Shown piece after piece: positions 16,855 through 24,274 of a DNA stretch of 64,000 nucleotides. Both the position numbers and the translations under genes were made by a program. The stretch's first letter is position 1; the number at the start of each line of letters is the position of its first letter. The DNA is from Pannonibacter sp. SL95 (GTDB taxonomy: Bacteria; Pseudomonadota; Alphaproteobacteria; Rhizobiales; Stappiaceae). A model generated the notes under the pieces. It was not told the DNA's origin and did no database searches. It saw only the letters and a program-made list of their open reading frames with translations. Location: NCBI RefSeq assembly GCF_026672425.1, contig NZ_JAPPRC010000003.1, positions 197,001-261,000 of the forward strand. Reading direction: 5' to 3'.

Positions 16855-16885
16855 CGTCATGCCATGGCTCGACCACGGCATGACG
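16855..16885. repeat. REP-like imperfect palindrome between convergent genes
   Basis: CGTCATGCCATGG (16855-16867) pairs with CCACGGCATGACG (16873-16885), 12 of 13 positions, around the loop CTCGA. Palindromes beginning CGTCATGCC are a common style of dispersed intergenic repeat in alphaproteobacteria. It may also serve as a terminator. Only one copy is seen in this window. Confidence 0.5.
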
Positions 16886-16962
16886 GCTGCCAGAGTTTAG
16901 CGTCTTTGCCTCGCCCCTCCGCACCCGCACGGGGATGACCTTCGGAACGAACTCCGGCCTGC

Positions 16963-17772
16963 CTACTGACCAGGCGTCCACAGCCGGGACATGTCGAAGG
17001 CATGCACATCCTTCAGCAGCTCCACAAAGCCTTCTGCCGCATGGTCCAGCGAGGCCTTGCCTTTCTCTGCCGTGGCGCGGGCGGCATTGCCCACGGCACC
17101 GGCCGGGTTGAGGTCCTGCGCCTTCCAGCCGAACTGCTGCTGGCCATGCCCGCGCAGATATTTGAACTCCTTGATGAAATCCTGCTGTGTCGAGGGGAAG
17201 TCGATGGCCTTGTCCATGCGCACCAGCTCCGGGTGCAGATGCAGCATGATCGAGGTCTCGATGTCGCCGCCGTGGATGCCATAGGTGAATTCCTCGGCCG
17301 GGAACACGCCCTCCGGCTGGCCGAAGCGCGACCAGGCCGTGGCCGTCACCAGCATCTCGTGGCTGATGCGCAGCTCCCGCGCCACGATGTCGATGATCGG
17401 CACATTGCCGCCGTGGGAATTGATCAGCACCAGCTTGCGGATGCCGGCGCGGGCGACGCTCTCGCCGATGTCGATCCACGCCCGCGTCAACGTCTCCCAG
17501 GAGATGGTCAGCGTGCCGGGCGAGGAGATGTGCTCGTTCGACTTGCCGATCTGCTGCACCGGCAGGAAGGTCACCGGCAGGTCGTCAGGCAGCAGCTCGA
17601 CGGTGCGGCGGATCTGCCCCTTGGCGATGGCCGTGTCCGTCCAGACCGGCAGATGCGGCCCGTGCTGTTCGATCGCGGCCACCGGCAGCACGGCAATCCA
17701 GCCGCTGGTGTCGGAGCCGGAGAAATCGGTCGTGGTCATCTCGTGCCAGAAGCGGCGCGGCAGGGCGGTCAT
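16963..17772 (-). CDS. Creatininase-family amidohydrolase
   Basis: A 269-residue metal-dependent hydrolase of the creatininase (creatinine amidohydrolase) family. Metal-ligand motifs are visible: AAIEQHGPHLPVWTD near residue 35-48, then NSHGGN near 120 and the EEFTYGIHGGDIETS segment near 160-175. Members open cyclic amides or act on formamido compounds (creatininase, MftE, ArfB), so the exact substrate is unknown. It has no signal peptide. It lies convergent to the TRAP genes and divergent from the SprA-like gene. Confidence 0.85.
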   Translation of the reverse strand: MTALPRRFWHEMTTTDFSGSDTSGWIAVLPVAAIEQHGPHLPVWTDTAIAKGQIRRTVELLPDDLPVTFLPVQQIGKSNEHISSPGTLTISWETLTRAWIDIGESVARAGIRKLVLINSHGGNVPIIDIVARELRISHEMLVTATAWSRFGQPEGVFPAEEFTYGIHGGDIETSIMLHLHPELVRMDKAIDFPSTQQDFIKEFKYLRGHGQQQFGWKAQDLNPAGAVGNAARATAEKGKASLDHAAEGFVELLKDVHAFDMSRLWTPGQ

Positions 17773-17944
17773 GGAAGGCCTCGCTGGAGCAATCGGAAGG
17801 TCCGCCGAGATTAGCCGCCTGATCCCCTGCCGTCATGCCTGTTCTTGCGGCGTCCGTGCCTCTCCCGGCGGCTCACGCAAAACTGATCAAAGCCGTTAAT
17901 CGCCGTTAACCGATTGGAAATGTACCTTCCGCAAAGTCAGCTGC

Positions 17945-18940
17945 ATGCTGACCGCACTGTCTGCCCTTTCGGTCGGGGCCACCCAGCGGGGTGGAACCCA
18001 GGGCCAGTCGGGACCGCTCACGCATGATCCGCGTGACCGGGACGGCACCGTCGTGTCTGCCCGGCAAAGTGCAAGCGATCCGGTCCGCCAGGCTGAACGC
18101 TCGGGCGCTGTCGCCACCTTCTCGGCTGCGGCCCTTCAGGCGCTGCAGGACAGCGAAGCCCTGCAGCCGGAGGAAGATCGCAAGACGAAGGAATCCAGCG
18201 CGCCCGTGTCCGATGCGTCTGCTGGCCAATCCGGCCCGCAAGGCGAGACCGCGACTGCACAGTCTTCCGGGCTGGAGGCGTCGGCAGAGAAAGCCGGCAG
18301 TCCGTCAGAAGAGGAAGACCCGGACCAGGACGGGTTGACCGAGGAAGAAGAGGACCAGGTCGAAAAGCTGAAGCGGCGTGACCGCGAGGTGCGGGCGCAT
18401 GAGCAGGCGCATGCCCGGGTCGGCGGCCCCTATGCCGGTGCACCCAGTTATACGTTCCAGCAAGGGCCGGACGGTGGCCGCTATGCCATCGGCGGCGAGG
18501 TCCAGATCGATACCTCGCCGGAAAGCGAACCGGAAGCCACGGTCCGCAAGATGCAGATTGTCATCCGTGCCGCGCTCGCCCCTGCCGAGCCGTCCTCGCA
18601 GGATCTGCGCGTGGCACAGCTCGCCCGCTCGCAGCTGCAGGAAGCACAGTCGCAGGCCCGGACCGAGGCCGCCGCCGAGCTGCGCGGCGAGGAAGGGGAG
18701 GGCGAAGGGGTAGCGCAGACCAGCCAGACCACAGCCACTGCCCCTGCGGACAAGTCGGAGCCGTCCGGATCGCGTCAGTCTTCAAATGAGGACAACGAAA
18801 GGTCCGCAGACGCTGAAAGCCGGCCCACTTCGGATGCCGCGGAGCGCCGCTCGCAGGAGACGGCCAGCGCCTATCGGCAGGCGGCAGACCGGCTGGTGGA
18901 GGCCGGCCGGCTTGCGGCAGGCACGGGTATTTTCGCCTGA
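17945..18940 (+). CDS. SprA-related putative metalloprotease protein
   Basis: A 331-residue protein, strongly acidic, with a long low-complexity N-terminal half (Ser/Glu/Ala-rich, residues about 1-135). A conserved core at about 138-225 contains KRRDREVRAHEQAHA, an HExxH-like site (HEQAH), and GGPYAGAPSYTFQQGPDGG, as in the SprA-related family (putative metalloprotease). The C-terminal third is again low complexity and charged. It has no signal peptide. The start at 17945 is an ATG with a weak ribosome site. Function in bacteria is poorly known. Confidence 0.75.
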   Translation: MLTALSALSVGATQRGGTQGQSGPLTHDPRDRDGTVVSARQSASDPVRQAERSGAVATFSAAALQALQDSEALQPEEDRKTKESSAPVSDASAGQSGPQGETATAQSSGLEASAEKAGSPSEEEDPDQDGLTEEEEDQVEKLKRRDREVRAHEQAHARVGGPYAGAPSYTFQQGPDGGRYAIGGEVQIDTSPESEPEATVRKMQIVIRAALAPAEPSSQDLRVAQLARSQLQEAQSQARTEAAAELRGEEGEGEGVAQTSQTTATAPADKSEPSGSRQSSNEDNERSADAESRPTSDAAERRSQETASAYRQAADRLVEAGRLAAGTGIFA

Positions 18941-19054
18941 GATCAACTGGTTCTGATTGTTTCTGCCATCTGGCGCTTGAGTTTGTCACCCCTTGGCCGC
19001 AATTAGCATCGATACGTGTTTTGCCTTCCTTTTGCGCTCATCCGGATTCCCGCC

Positions 19055-20209
19055 ATGTCCCATCTCGCCCGCGCCCGGCTCGCCGTGGCCATCGTGTTCT
19101 TTGCTGTCGGCAGTCTGGTCGGCACATGGGCCTCGCGCATTCCGGATATCAAGTCCTACCTCGGCCTGTCCGAAGCGGGTTTCGGGGTGCTGCTCCTGAT
19201 CATGGCGGTTGGCGGCATCCTGTCCTTCCCCCTGTCCGGCCGGGCGATTGACCGGTTTGGCGGCGTCACCGGTGCGCGGGTGGGCGTTGCGGTCTGTTTC
19301 GCCATCTTTGCGCTGGTGCCGCTGGCCGGATCGGTCTGGGTGATCGCACCGATCCTCGCCGCCTTCGGTGCCATCATCGGCGCGTCGGACGTGGCCATGA
19401 ACGCCTGGGCCGCCGAGGTGGAAAAGGCCATGGCCAAGCCGATCATGTCGTCGTTCCACGGCCTGTACAGTCTGGGCGCAGGCGTGGGCGCTGGCTTTGG
19501 TGGTCTCACGATTTCGCTAGGCTGGAGCGTGACGACCCATATCTGGGTCGTGCTCGCCGCCCTCTCGGTTATCTGCCTCATCTTCGTCCGCGTGCCCTGG
19601 ACCTCCGAAACGCACGAGACCACGGGCAAGCGTCCGCCGCTGGTGGCCCTGCCGCGCGGGGGACTGATCTTCATCGGCGGCATGGCCTTCTGTGCCGCCG
19701 TCAGCGAGGGTTCGGCCGTCGACTGGGCCGCGCTCTACCAGATCCAGGAACTGGGGATCGAGCCGTCGATGGCCGCCATCGGCTTCTCGGTCTTCTCGGT
19801 GGCCATGGTCGGCATGCGCTTTGCCGGAGATTTCATCATCGCCCGCTTCGGCCAGATGAACACCGCGATTGCCAGCGGCATCACCGCCGGCATCGGCGCC
19901 ATGATCTTCGTGCTCGGCAGCGATCCTTACGTGATCTGGCTCGGCTGCGGCATCATGGGCCTCGGCAATGCGGTCATCTTCCCCATCGCGTTTTCCCGCG
20001 CCGCCGCTGATCCGGACATGTCGCCGGGCGAGGCGCTGGCCGCCGTTTCCACCCTCGGCTACGGCGCCTTCCTGTTCGGCCCGCCGCTGATCGGCTTCAT
20101 TGCCGAAGCCTCGTCGCTGCGGGCCTCGTTCCTGTTCATTGCCGTGTTGTCGTTCCTCATTGCCGTCTTCGCCTTCCTCGGCCGCCGGCAGGAACGCCGC
20201 GACGTATGA
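19055..20209 (+). CDS. MFS transporter, YbjJ-like
   Basis: A 384-residue major facilitator with about 12 helices. Early residues LARARLAVAIVFFAVGSLVGTWASRIPDI and GRAIDRFGG (loop 2-3 motif) resemble the YbjJ group. The ATG at 19055 is preferred to a GTG at 19016, which would add a short non-hydrophobic leader. It is convergent with the 8-oxoguanine deaminase gene. A purine-related substrate is possible from this proximity but not shown. Confidence 0.85.
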   Translation: MSHLARARLAVAIVFFAVGSLVGTWASRIPDIKSYLGLSEAGFGVLLLIMAVGGILSFPLSGRAIDRFGGVTGARVGVAVCFAIFALVPLAGSVWVIAPILAAFGAIIGASDVAMNAWAAEVEKAMAKPIMSSFHGLYSLGAGVGAGFGGLTISLGWSVTTHIWVVLAALSVICLIFVRVPWTSETHETTGKRPPLVALPRGGLIFIGGMAFCAAVSEGSAVDWAALYQIQELGIEPSMAAIGFSVFSVAMVGMRFAGDFIIARFGQMNTAIASGITAGIGAMIFVLGSDPYVIWLGCGIMGLGNAVIFPIAFSRAAADPDMSPGEALAAVSTLGYGAFLFGPPLIGFIAEASSLRASFLFIAVLSFLIAVFAFLGRRQERRDV

Positions 20210-20214
20210 GGGCA

Positions 20215-20239
20215 AGGCCAGCGGCGCTCCCGCTGGCCT
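20215..20239. terminator. Hairpin between convergent MFS and deaminase genes
   Basis: AGGCCAGCGG (20215-20224) pairs perfectly with CCGCTGGCCT (20230-20239) around CGCTC. It lies a few bases after the MFS stop and just before the deaminase stop, so it probably ends both transcripts. There is no long T-run. Confidence 0.55.
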
Positions 20240-20246
20240 GCCTCCG

Positions 20247-21590
20247 TCATAGGCTTTCGAGGAACCGCCGTGCTGCCTCGCCATGCTCGTGGCGCAGACG
20301 GGCGGTGTCGATGGTCACCGGTTCGCCGTCGGTCACCGTCCATGCGCCGCCCACCATCACCCTGTCGGCCCGGTGCGCGCCGCACAGGATCAATGCCGCC
20401 AGCGGGTCTCCCGCACCGGAGAAGCGCAGCTCGTCGAGGCTGTAGAACGCCAGATCCGCCATCTTGCCGATGGCGATCGCGCCGATGTCGTCCCGGCCAA
20501 GACACCGGGCCGAGCCTTCCGTGGCCCAGCGATAGGCATCCAGGTGCGTCACCGAGGCTGCGTCATAGGTCAGCCGGTTGATCATCAGCGCGTGGCGCAG
20601 CCCTTCCATCAGGTTGGAATTGTCATTGGAGGCCGAGCCGTCGACGCCGAGGCCCACCGGCGATCCGGCCGCCTCCAGCTCCTTCGTCCGGCACTGGCCC
20701 GACGCCAGCACCATGTTCGAGGTCGGGCAATGGCAGACGCCGACGCAGGCATGACCAAGCCGGCGCACCTCGTCGTCGTTGAAATGGATGCCATGCGCCA
20801 GCCAGGTCCGGCTGGTCAGCCAACCGCAGTCCTCGAGATAATCCACCGGCCGGCAGTTGAACTTGGCCTCGCAATAGGCGTTCTCGTCGTGGGTCTCGCC
20901 CAGATGCGTGTGCAGGCGGCAGTCGTGCCGCTCGGCCAGAACCGCGCTTTCCTTCATCAGCTCCCGCGTCACCGAGAAGGGCGAGCAGGGTGACAGCGCC
21001 ACCTGCAGCTTCGCGCCCTTCGACCGGTCATGGTATTTCGCCAGCACCCTTTCGCAGTCGGCCAGGATCGTGTCCGTGTCCTGCACCACGCTGTCGGGTG
21101 GCAGGCCGCCGTCCTTCTGGCTGAGGTTCATGGACCCGCGCGTCAGCGTCATGCGCAGGCCCACCCGCTCGGCCTCCTCGGCCTGGATGTCCATCGCCGC
21201 TTCCAGCCCGCCCGGATAGAGGTAATGGTGGTCGGCAGCGGTGGTGCAGCCCGACATCATCAGCTCCGTCAGGGCGAGACGGGTGGCGAGGCGGAAGGTC
21301 TCCGGCGTCACGGCCCGCGCCCAGATCGGATAAAGCGCCTGCAGCCAGGGAAACAGCTCCTTGTTGATCGCCTCAGGGTGAGCCCGGGTCAGGGTCTGGT
21401 AGAAGTGATGATGCGTGTTGACGAGGCCGGGCACGATGACATGCCGTCCGGCGTCGAAGGTGCCGTCCACCGGCAGCATCGGCGTGCGGCCGCGCCCCAC
21501 CAGCTCGGCGATGACGCCGTCCTCAATGACAATCCCCCGTTCCGCGCCCTCAGCGAGGATGGCGATCGGGTCCTTGATCCACAAGCGCAT
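20247..21590 (-). CDS. 8-oxoguanine deaminase (amidohydrolase superfamily)
   Basis: A 447-residue amidohydrolase. Metal and catalytic motifs: NTHHHFYQTL (residues about 59-68), HTHLGETHDE (about 230-239), AHGIHFNDDE, and GVDGSASNDNSN (catalytic Asp, about 320). The N-terminus (RLWIKDPIAIL) and the overall pattern match 8-oxoguanine deaminases, which convert 8-oxoguanine to urate, rather than TrzN/AtzB-type enzymes. It would salvage or detoxify oxidised purine. Single gene with its own upstream region; convergent with the MFS gene. Confidence 0.88.
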   Translation of the reverse strand: MRLWIKDPIAILAEGAERGIVIEDGVIAELVGRGRTPMLPVDGTFDAGRHVIVPGLVNTHHHFYQTLTRAHPEAINKELFPWLQALYPIWARAVTPETFRLATRLALTELMMSGCTTAADHHYLYPGGLEAAMDIQAEEAERVGLRMTLTRGSMNLSQKDGGLPPDSVVQDTDTILADCERVLAKYHDRSKGAKLQVALSPCSPFSVTRELMKESAVLAERHDCRLHTHLGETHDENAYCEAKFNCRPVDYLEDCGWLTSRTWLAHGIHFNDDEVRRLGHACVGVCHCPTSNMVLASGQCRTKELEAAGSPVGLGVDGSASNDNSNLMEGLRHALMINRLTYDAASVTHLDAYRWATEGSARCLGRDDIGAIAIGKMADLAFYSLDELRFSGAGDPLAALILCGAHRADRVMVGGAWTVTDGEPVTIDTARLRHEHGEAARRFLESL

Positions 21591-21853
21591 GATAAATCCG
21601 GTCCTTCTGATCGGGATATGATCTGGACCTGCAGGCTTTGATAGCGGTGCTCAATTTCACCGCCCGAGTTCCGCACAGGGTCACCTGACTGCGGCTCCAG
21701 TCTTCGTCTGCCACAGGCTTCCGCGCAAGGGGGAAGTGCGGGCTGACCCGCCCTCTCGTTTCCGTCCCGCTTTGTCCTTGTCATGTTTCTCAAGGGCTTA
21801 CGGCGGCTTTTGTCCGGGTTCAAGGAATCTTCACCTTGTCCCCGGGGGCGGCG
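21591..21853. other. Gap between deaminase start and imuA promoter, no gene seen
   Basis: No protein gene is supported here. A minus-strand open frame overlapping 21591-21823 has no ribosome site and is a GC-driven shadow. The region must hold the deaminase promoter on the minus strand, but I cannot pick a clear one. Confidence 0.5.
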
Positions 21854-21897
21854 TTGACTCTCGGGGAGGGCAGGCGCATAAAGAACAAAATAGGAAC
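21854..21897 (+). promoter_or_regulatory. SOS promoter with alphaproteobacterial LexA box
   Basis: The -35 TTGACT (21854-21859), a 17-bp spacer and the -10 CATAAA (21877-21882) are followed at once by GAAC (21883-21886), seven bases, GAAC (21894-21897). GAAC/GTTC-N7 direct repeats are the established LexA operator of alphaproteobacteria. Placing it over the transcription start fits simple repression, relieved by DNA damage. It stands 65 bases before imuA. Confidence 0.9.
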
Positions 21898-21961
21898 ATT
21901 GACGTTGACAGACCTGCCTTCACGTCCCCCGTGAAAGGCCGGAACAACCCGGTTTTGCGCC

Positions 21962-22770
21962 ATGCATGACTTCGAGACCCTCTCCCGGATGATGCGCCAG
22001 CATGCCGGGCCGAGGCCCGCAGGCAGCGGGCCCTCCAGCGCCGGGCTGCCCTCCCGGGGGCTGCACGAGTTTCATGCCGCAGCCGCCGATGCGGTCAGCC
22101 TGTCCGGGCTGGCGCTCGGGCTTGCGGCCCAGTCCGGCCCGCCGGCGTCCGCTGCTGCATGTCGGGCGCAGCCTGGCCGAGGGCGAGACCGGCCCGCTGC
22201 ATGGCATGGGTCTGGCCGAATTCGGCCTTGATCCGGCCCGCCTCTTGCCGGTCCGCCTGCGTGATCCCGTGGCCGTGCTGCAGGCCGCGCTGGAGGGGGC
22301 TGCCTGCGCGGCGCTGGACGCGGTGATCGTCGAGCTGTGGGGCGAGGTCCGGGCCTATGACCTGACCGCCAGCCGCCGTCTGGCGCTCGCCGCCCGCAAT
22401 TCCGGCGTGCCCGTGTTCGTGCTGCGGGTGGGTGCTGCCGCTGTGGCAAGCGCTGCGGAAACCCGCTGGCAGGTACGCGCGCTGCCCTCGGTTGCCCTTG
22501 CGGCCAATGCGCCGGGACGTCCGGCCTTCGACCTGACCCTTCTGCGGGCCCGCAACGGCCAGGAGGGCCTGCGCTATCATGTGGAGTGGGATCGTGCTCT
22601 CTCAAAACTCGTCTCCCGGCCGCTCACCGGCATTGCCCCGGACCGCGACCTCGAAACCGGCTCCAGCGCCGCAGCCCGACGCCGGGCGGCGCTACCTGGC
22701 GCTGTGGTTTCCCTTCCTGTCGACCGACAGGGCACGCCGCCATCAGGTCCGCAGCGGCGCGGCCGGCTGA
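21962..22770 (+). pseudogene. imuA: ImuA, RecA-like mutagenesis accessory protein (reading frame interrupted)
   Basis: First gene of the SOS mutagenesis cassette. ImuA supports the ImuB/DnaE2 error-prone polymerase at damaged DNA. The start is ATG at 21962 (MHDFETLSR); that frame reads sensibly to about GLALGLAAQSG (22130), then loses similarity. The family sequence resumes one frame on from about 22143 (RRPLLHVGRSLAEGE, LHGMGLAEFGLDPARLLPVR) and runs to about 22755 (VVSLPVDRQG). A second +1 shift near 22750-22768 would bring it to the TGA at 22768-22770; otherwise it runs to 22874 through unrelated residues. It is either a damaged gene or carries two one-base sequence errors. Confidence 0.78.
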
Positions 22771-24274
22771 CACGCGTCCCTTCGTGCTGGTCGAGAAGGC
22801 GCGCGGGGCGCTGCGTCTTGCCGCGCTCGACGCCAATGCCGCGCGGCTTGGCCTGCGCACCGGCATGGCGCTGACGGAGGCGCGTGCCGTCCTGCCGGGT
22901 CTCCTCACTGGCGAGGCGGCCCCGGAGGCGGATGCGGATCTTCTGGCCGCCGCCGCCTCGGCCTGCGAGATGTTCACCCCGCTTCTGGCCCTGAGGGGCA
23001 ACGAGGGGCTCTTGCTCGACATCACCGGCTGCGCCCATCTCTTCGGCGGCGAGGTCGGGCTTGGAACCCGGGCGACGCGCCGGCTGCAGCGGCTGGGGCT
23101 CACTGTCCGCGCCGCCATTGCCGGCACGCCGCAGGCGGCCTGGGCGCTGGCGCGGGAAAAGCCGGGAACGGTCACCCGGCCCGGTCCGGAGGAGGAGGCC
23201 CTGCTGCGCGGCCTGCCTCTTGCCGTGCTCGAACAGGATGCGGAGACCACGCTGGCGCTGCAGCGCGCCGGGTTCCGCAGCCTGGGCGATCTGGACGAGC
23301 GGCCCTCGCACATGCTGTCCGCCCGCTTCGGGGAGGCCTTGCCGGCTGCGCTGCGCCGGGTGCTGGGGCGCGAGGACCTGCGCCTCACGCCCTTGCGCCT
23401 GCCGCCCGAAATCATGGCGGAGAAGCATTTTCCCGAGCCGGTCACCGGTCTCGAAGCGCTGCTTGAGGCGCTGCGCACGCTCGCCGGCGATGCCATGGCC
23501 GCGCTGGAGCGGCGCGGGGCGGGCGGGCGCGCCTTCGAGGCGGCCTTCTTCCGCAGCGACGGCGAGGTGCGCCGGGTCAGTCTCGAAACCGCGCAGGGCC
23601 TGCGCGATGCGGTCCGGCTGGTGCGCCTTCTGGAACTGCGCATTGATGCCCTCGCCGATCCGCTCGACCCCGGTTTCGGCTTCGACGCCCTGCGCCTCGC
23701 CGTCCTGCGCAGCGATCCGCTCACCCCGCAGCAGGCGCAGCTCGACGGCTCCAGCGTCGCTGCCGCCGAGGCGGCGGAGGTCGCGGCCCTCGTTGACCGG
23801 TTGATGGCCCGCTTTGGCCGCGAGGCCGTGCAACGCCATGTGGCCCGTGACACGCATGATCCGGCGCTCGCCGCCGCCGTGGTGCCCTACCTGTCGGCGG
23901 CGGTAAGCGCCTCCTGGGAGCTTGCCGCCCCGGGAGGCGGGGAGGAGCAGGTGCCCCTGCGCCCGCTCACCCTGTTCCGCCAGCCGCAGCCGATCGAGGT
24001 CATGGCCGAGGTGCCGGACAGTCCGCCGCTCCGGTTCCGCTGGCGCCATGTGCTGCATGAGGTGACGCGGGCCGAAGGGCCGGAGCGGATCGCGCCGGAC
24101 TGGTGGCGCCTGCCGCTTCTGCCGGGTGCGCAGCACCTCGCGCCGGTACCCGTGACGCGGGACTATTACCGGGTGGAGGATGCCCGGGGCCTGCGCTTCT
24201 GGCTGTTCCGCGAAGGCTTCTACGAGGATCCGGCCGCACCGCCGCGCTGGTTCCTGCACGGGCTGTTCGCATGA
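22579..24274 (+). pseudogene. imuB: ImuB, inactive Y-family polymerase-like protein (frameshift near N-terminus)
   Basis: ImuB links DnaE2 to the beta clamp and lacks polymerase activity of its own. The N-terminal RRYLALWFPFLSTDRARRHQ is in the frame starting 22579 and stops at TGA 22768. The rest (PFVLVEKARGALRLAALDANA... to HGLFA at 24274) is one frame on. The switch lies at 22750-22768. Removing one base there would also give imuA a proper end, so a single extra base explains both. The corrected length is about 560 residues. The stop overlaps the dnaE2 start as ATGA. Start site uncertain (ATG 22579 or GTG 22594). Confidence 0.85.

Noticed and set aside
21389-21823. Minus-strand frame overlapping the deaminase start and its upstream region
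   Set aside because: Half of it is out of frame within the deaminase gene; no motif and no ribosome site.
22577-24259. Minus-strand open frame of 560 codons opposite imuB
   Set aside because: Antisense to ImuB; low-complexity Arg/Gly/Gln-rich translation with no recognised motif.
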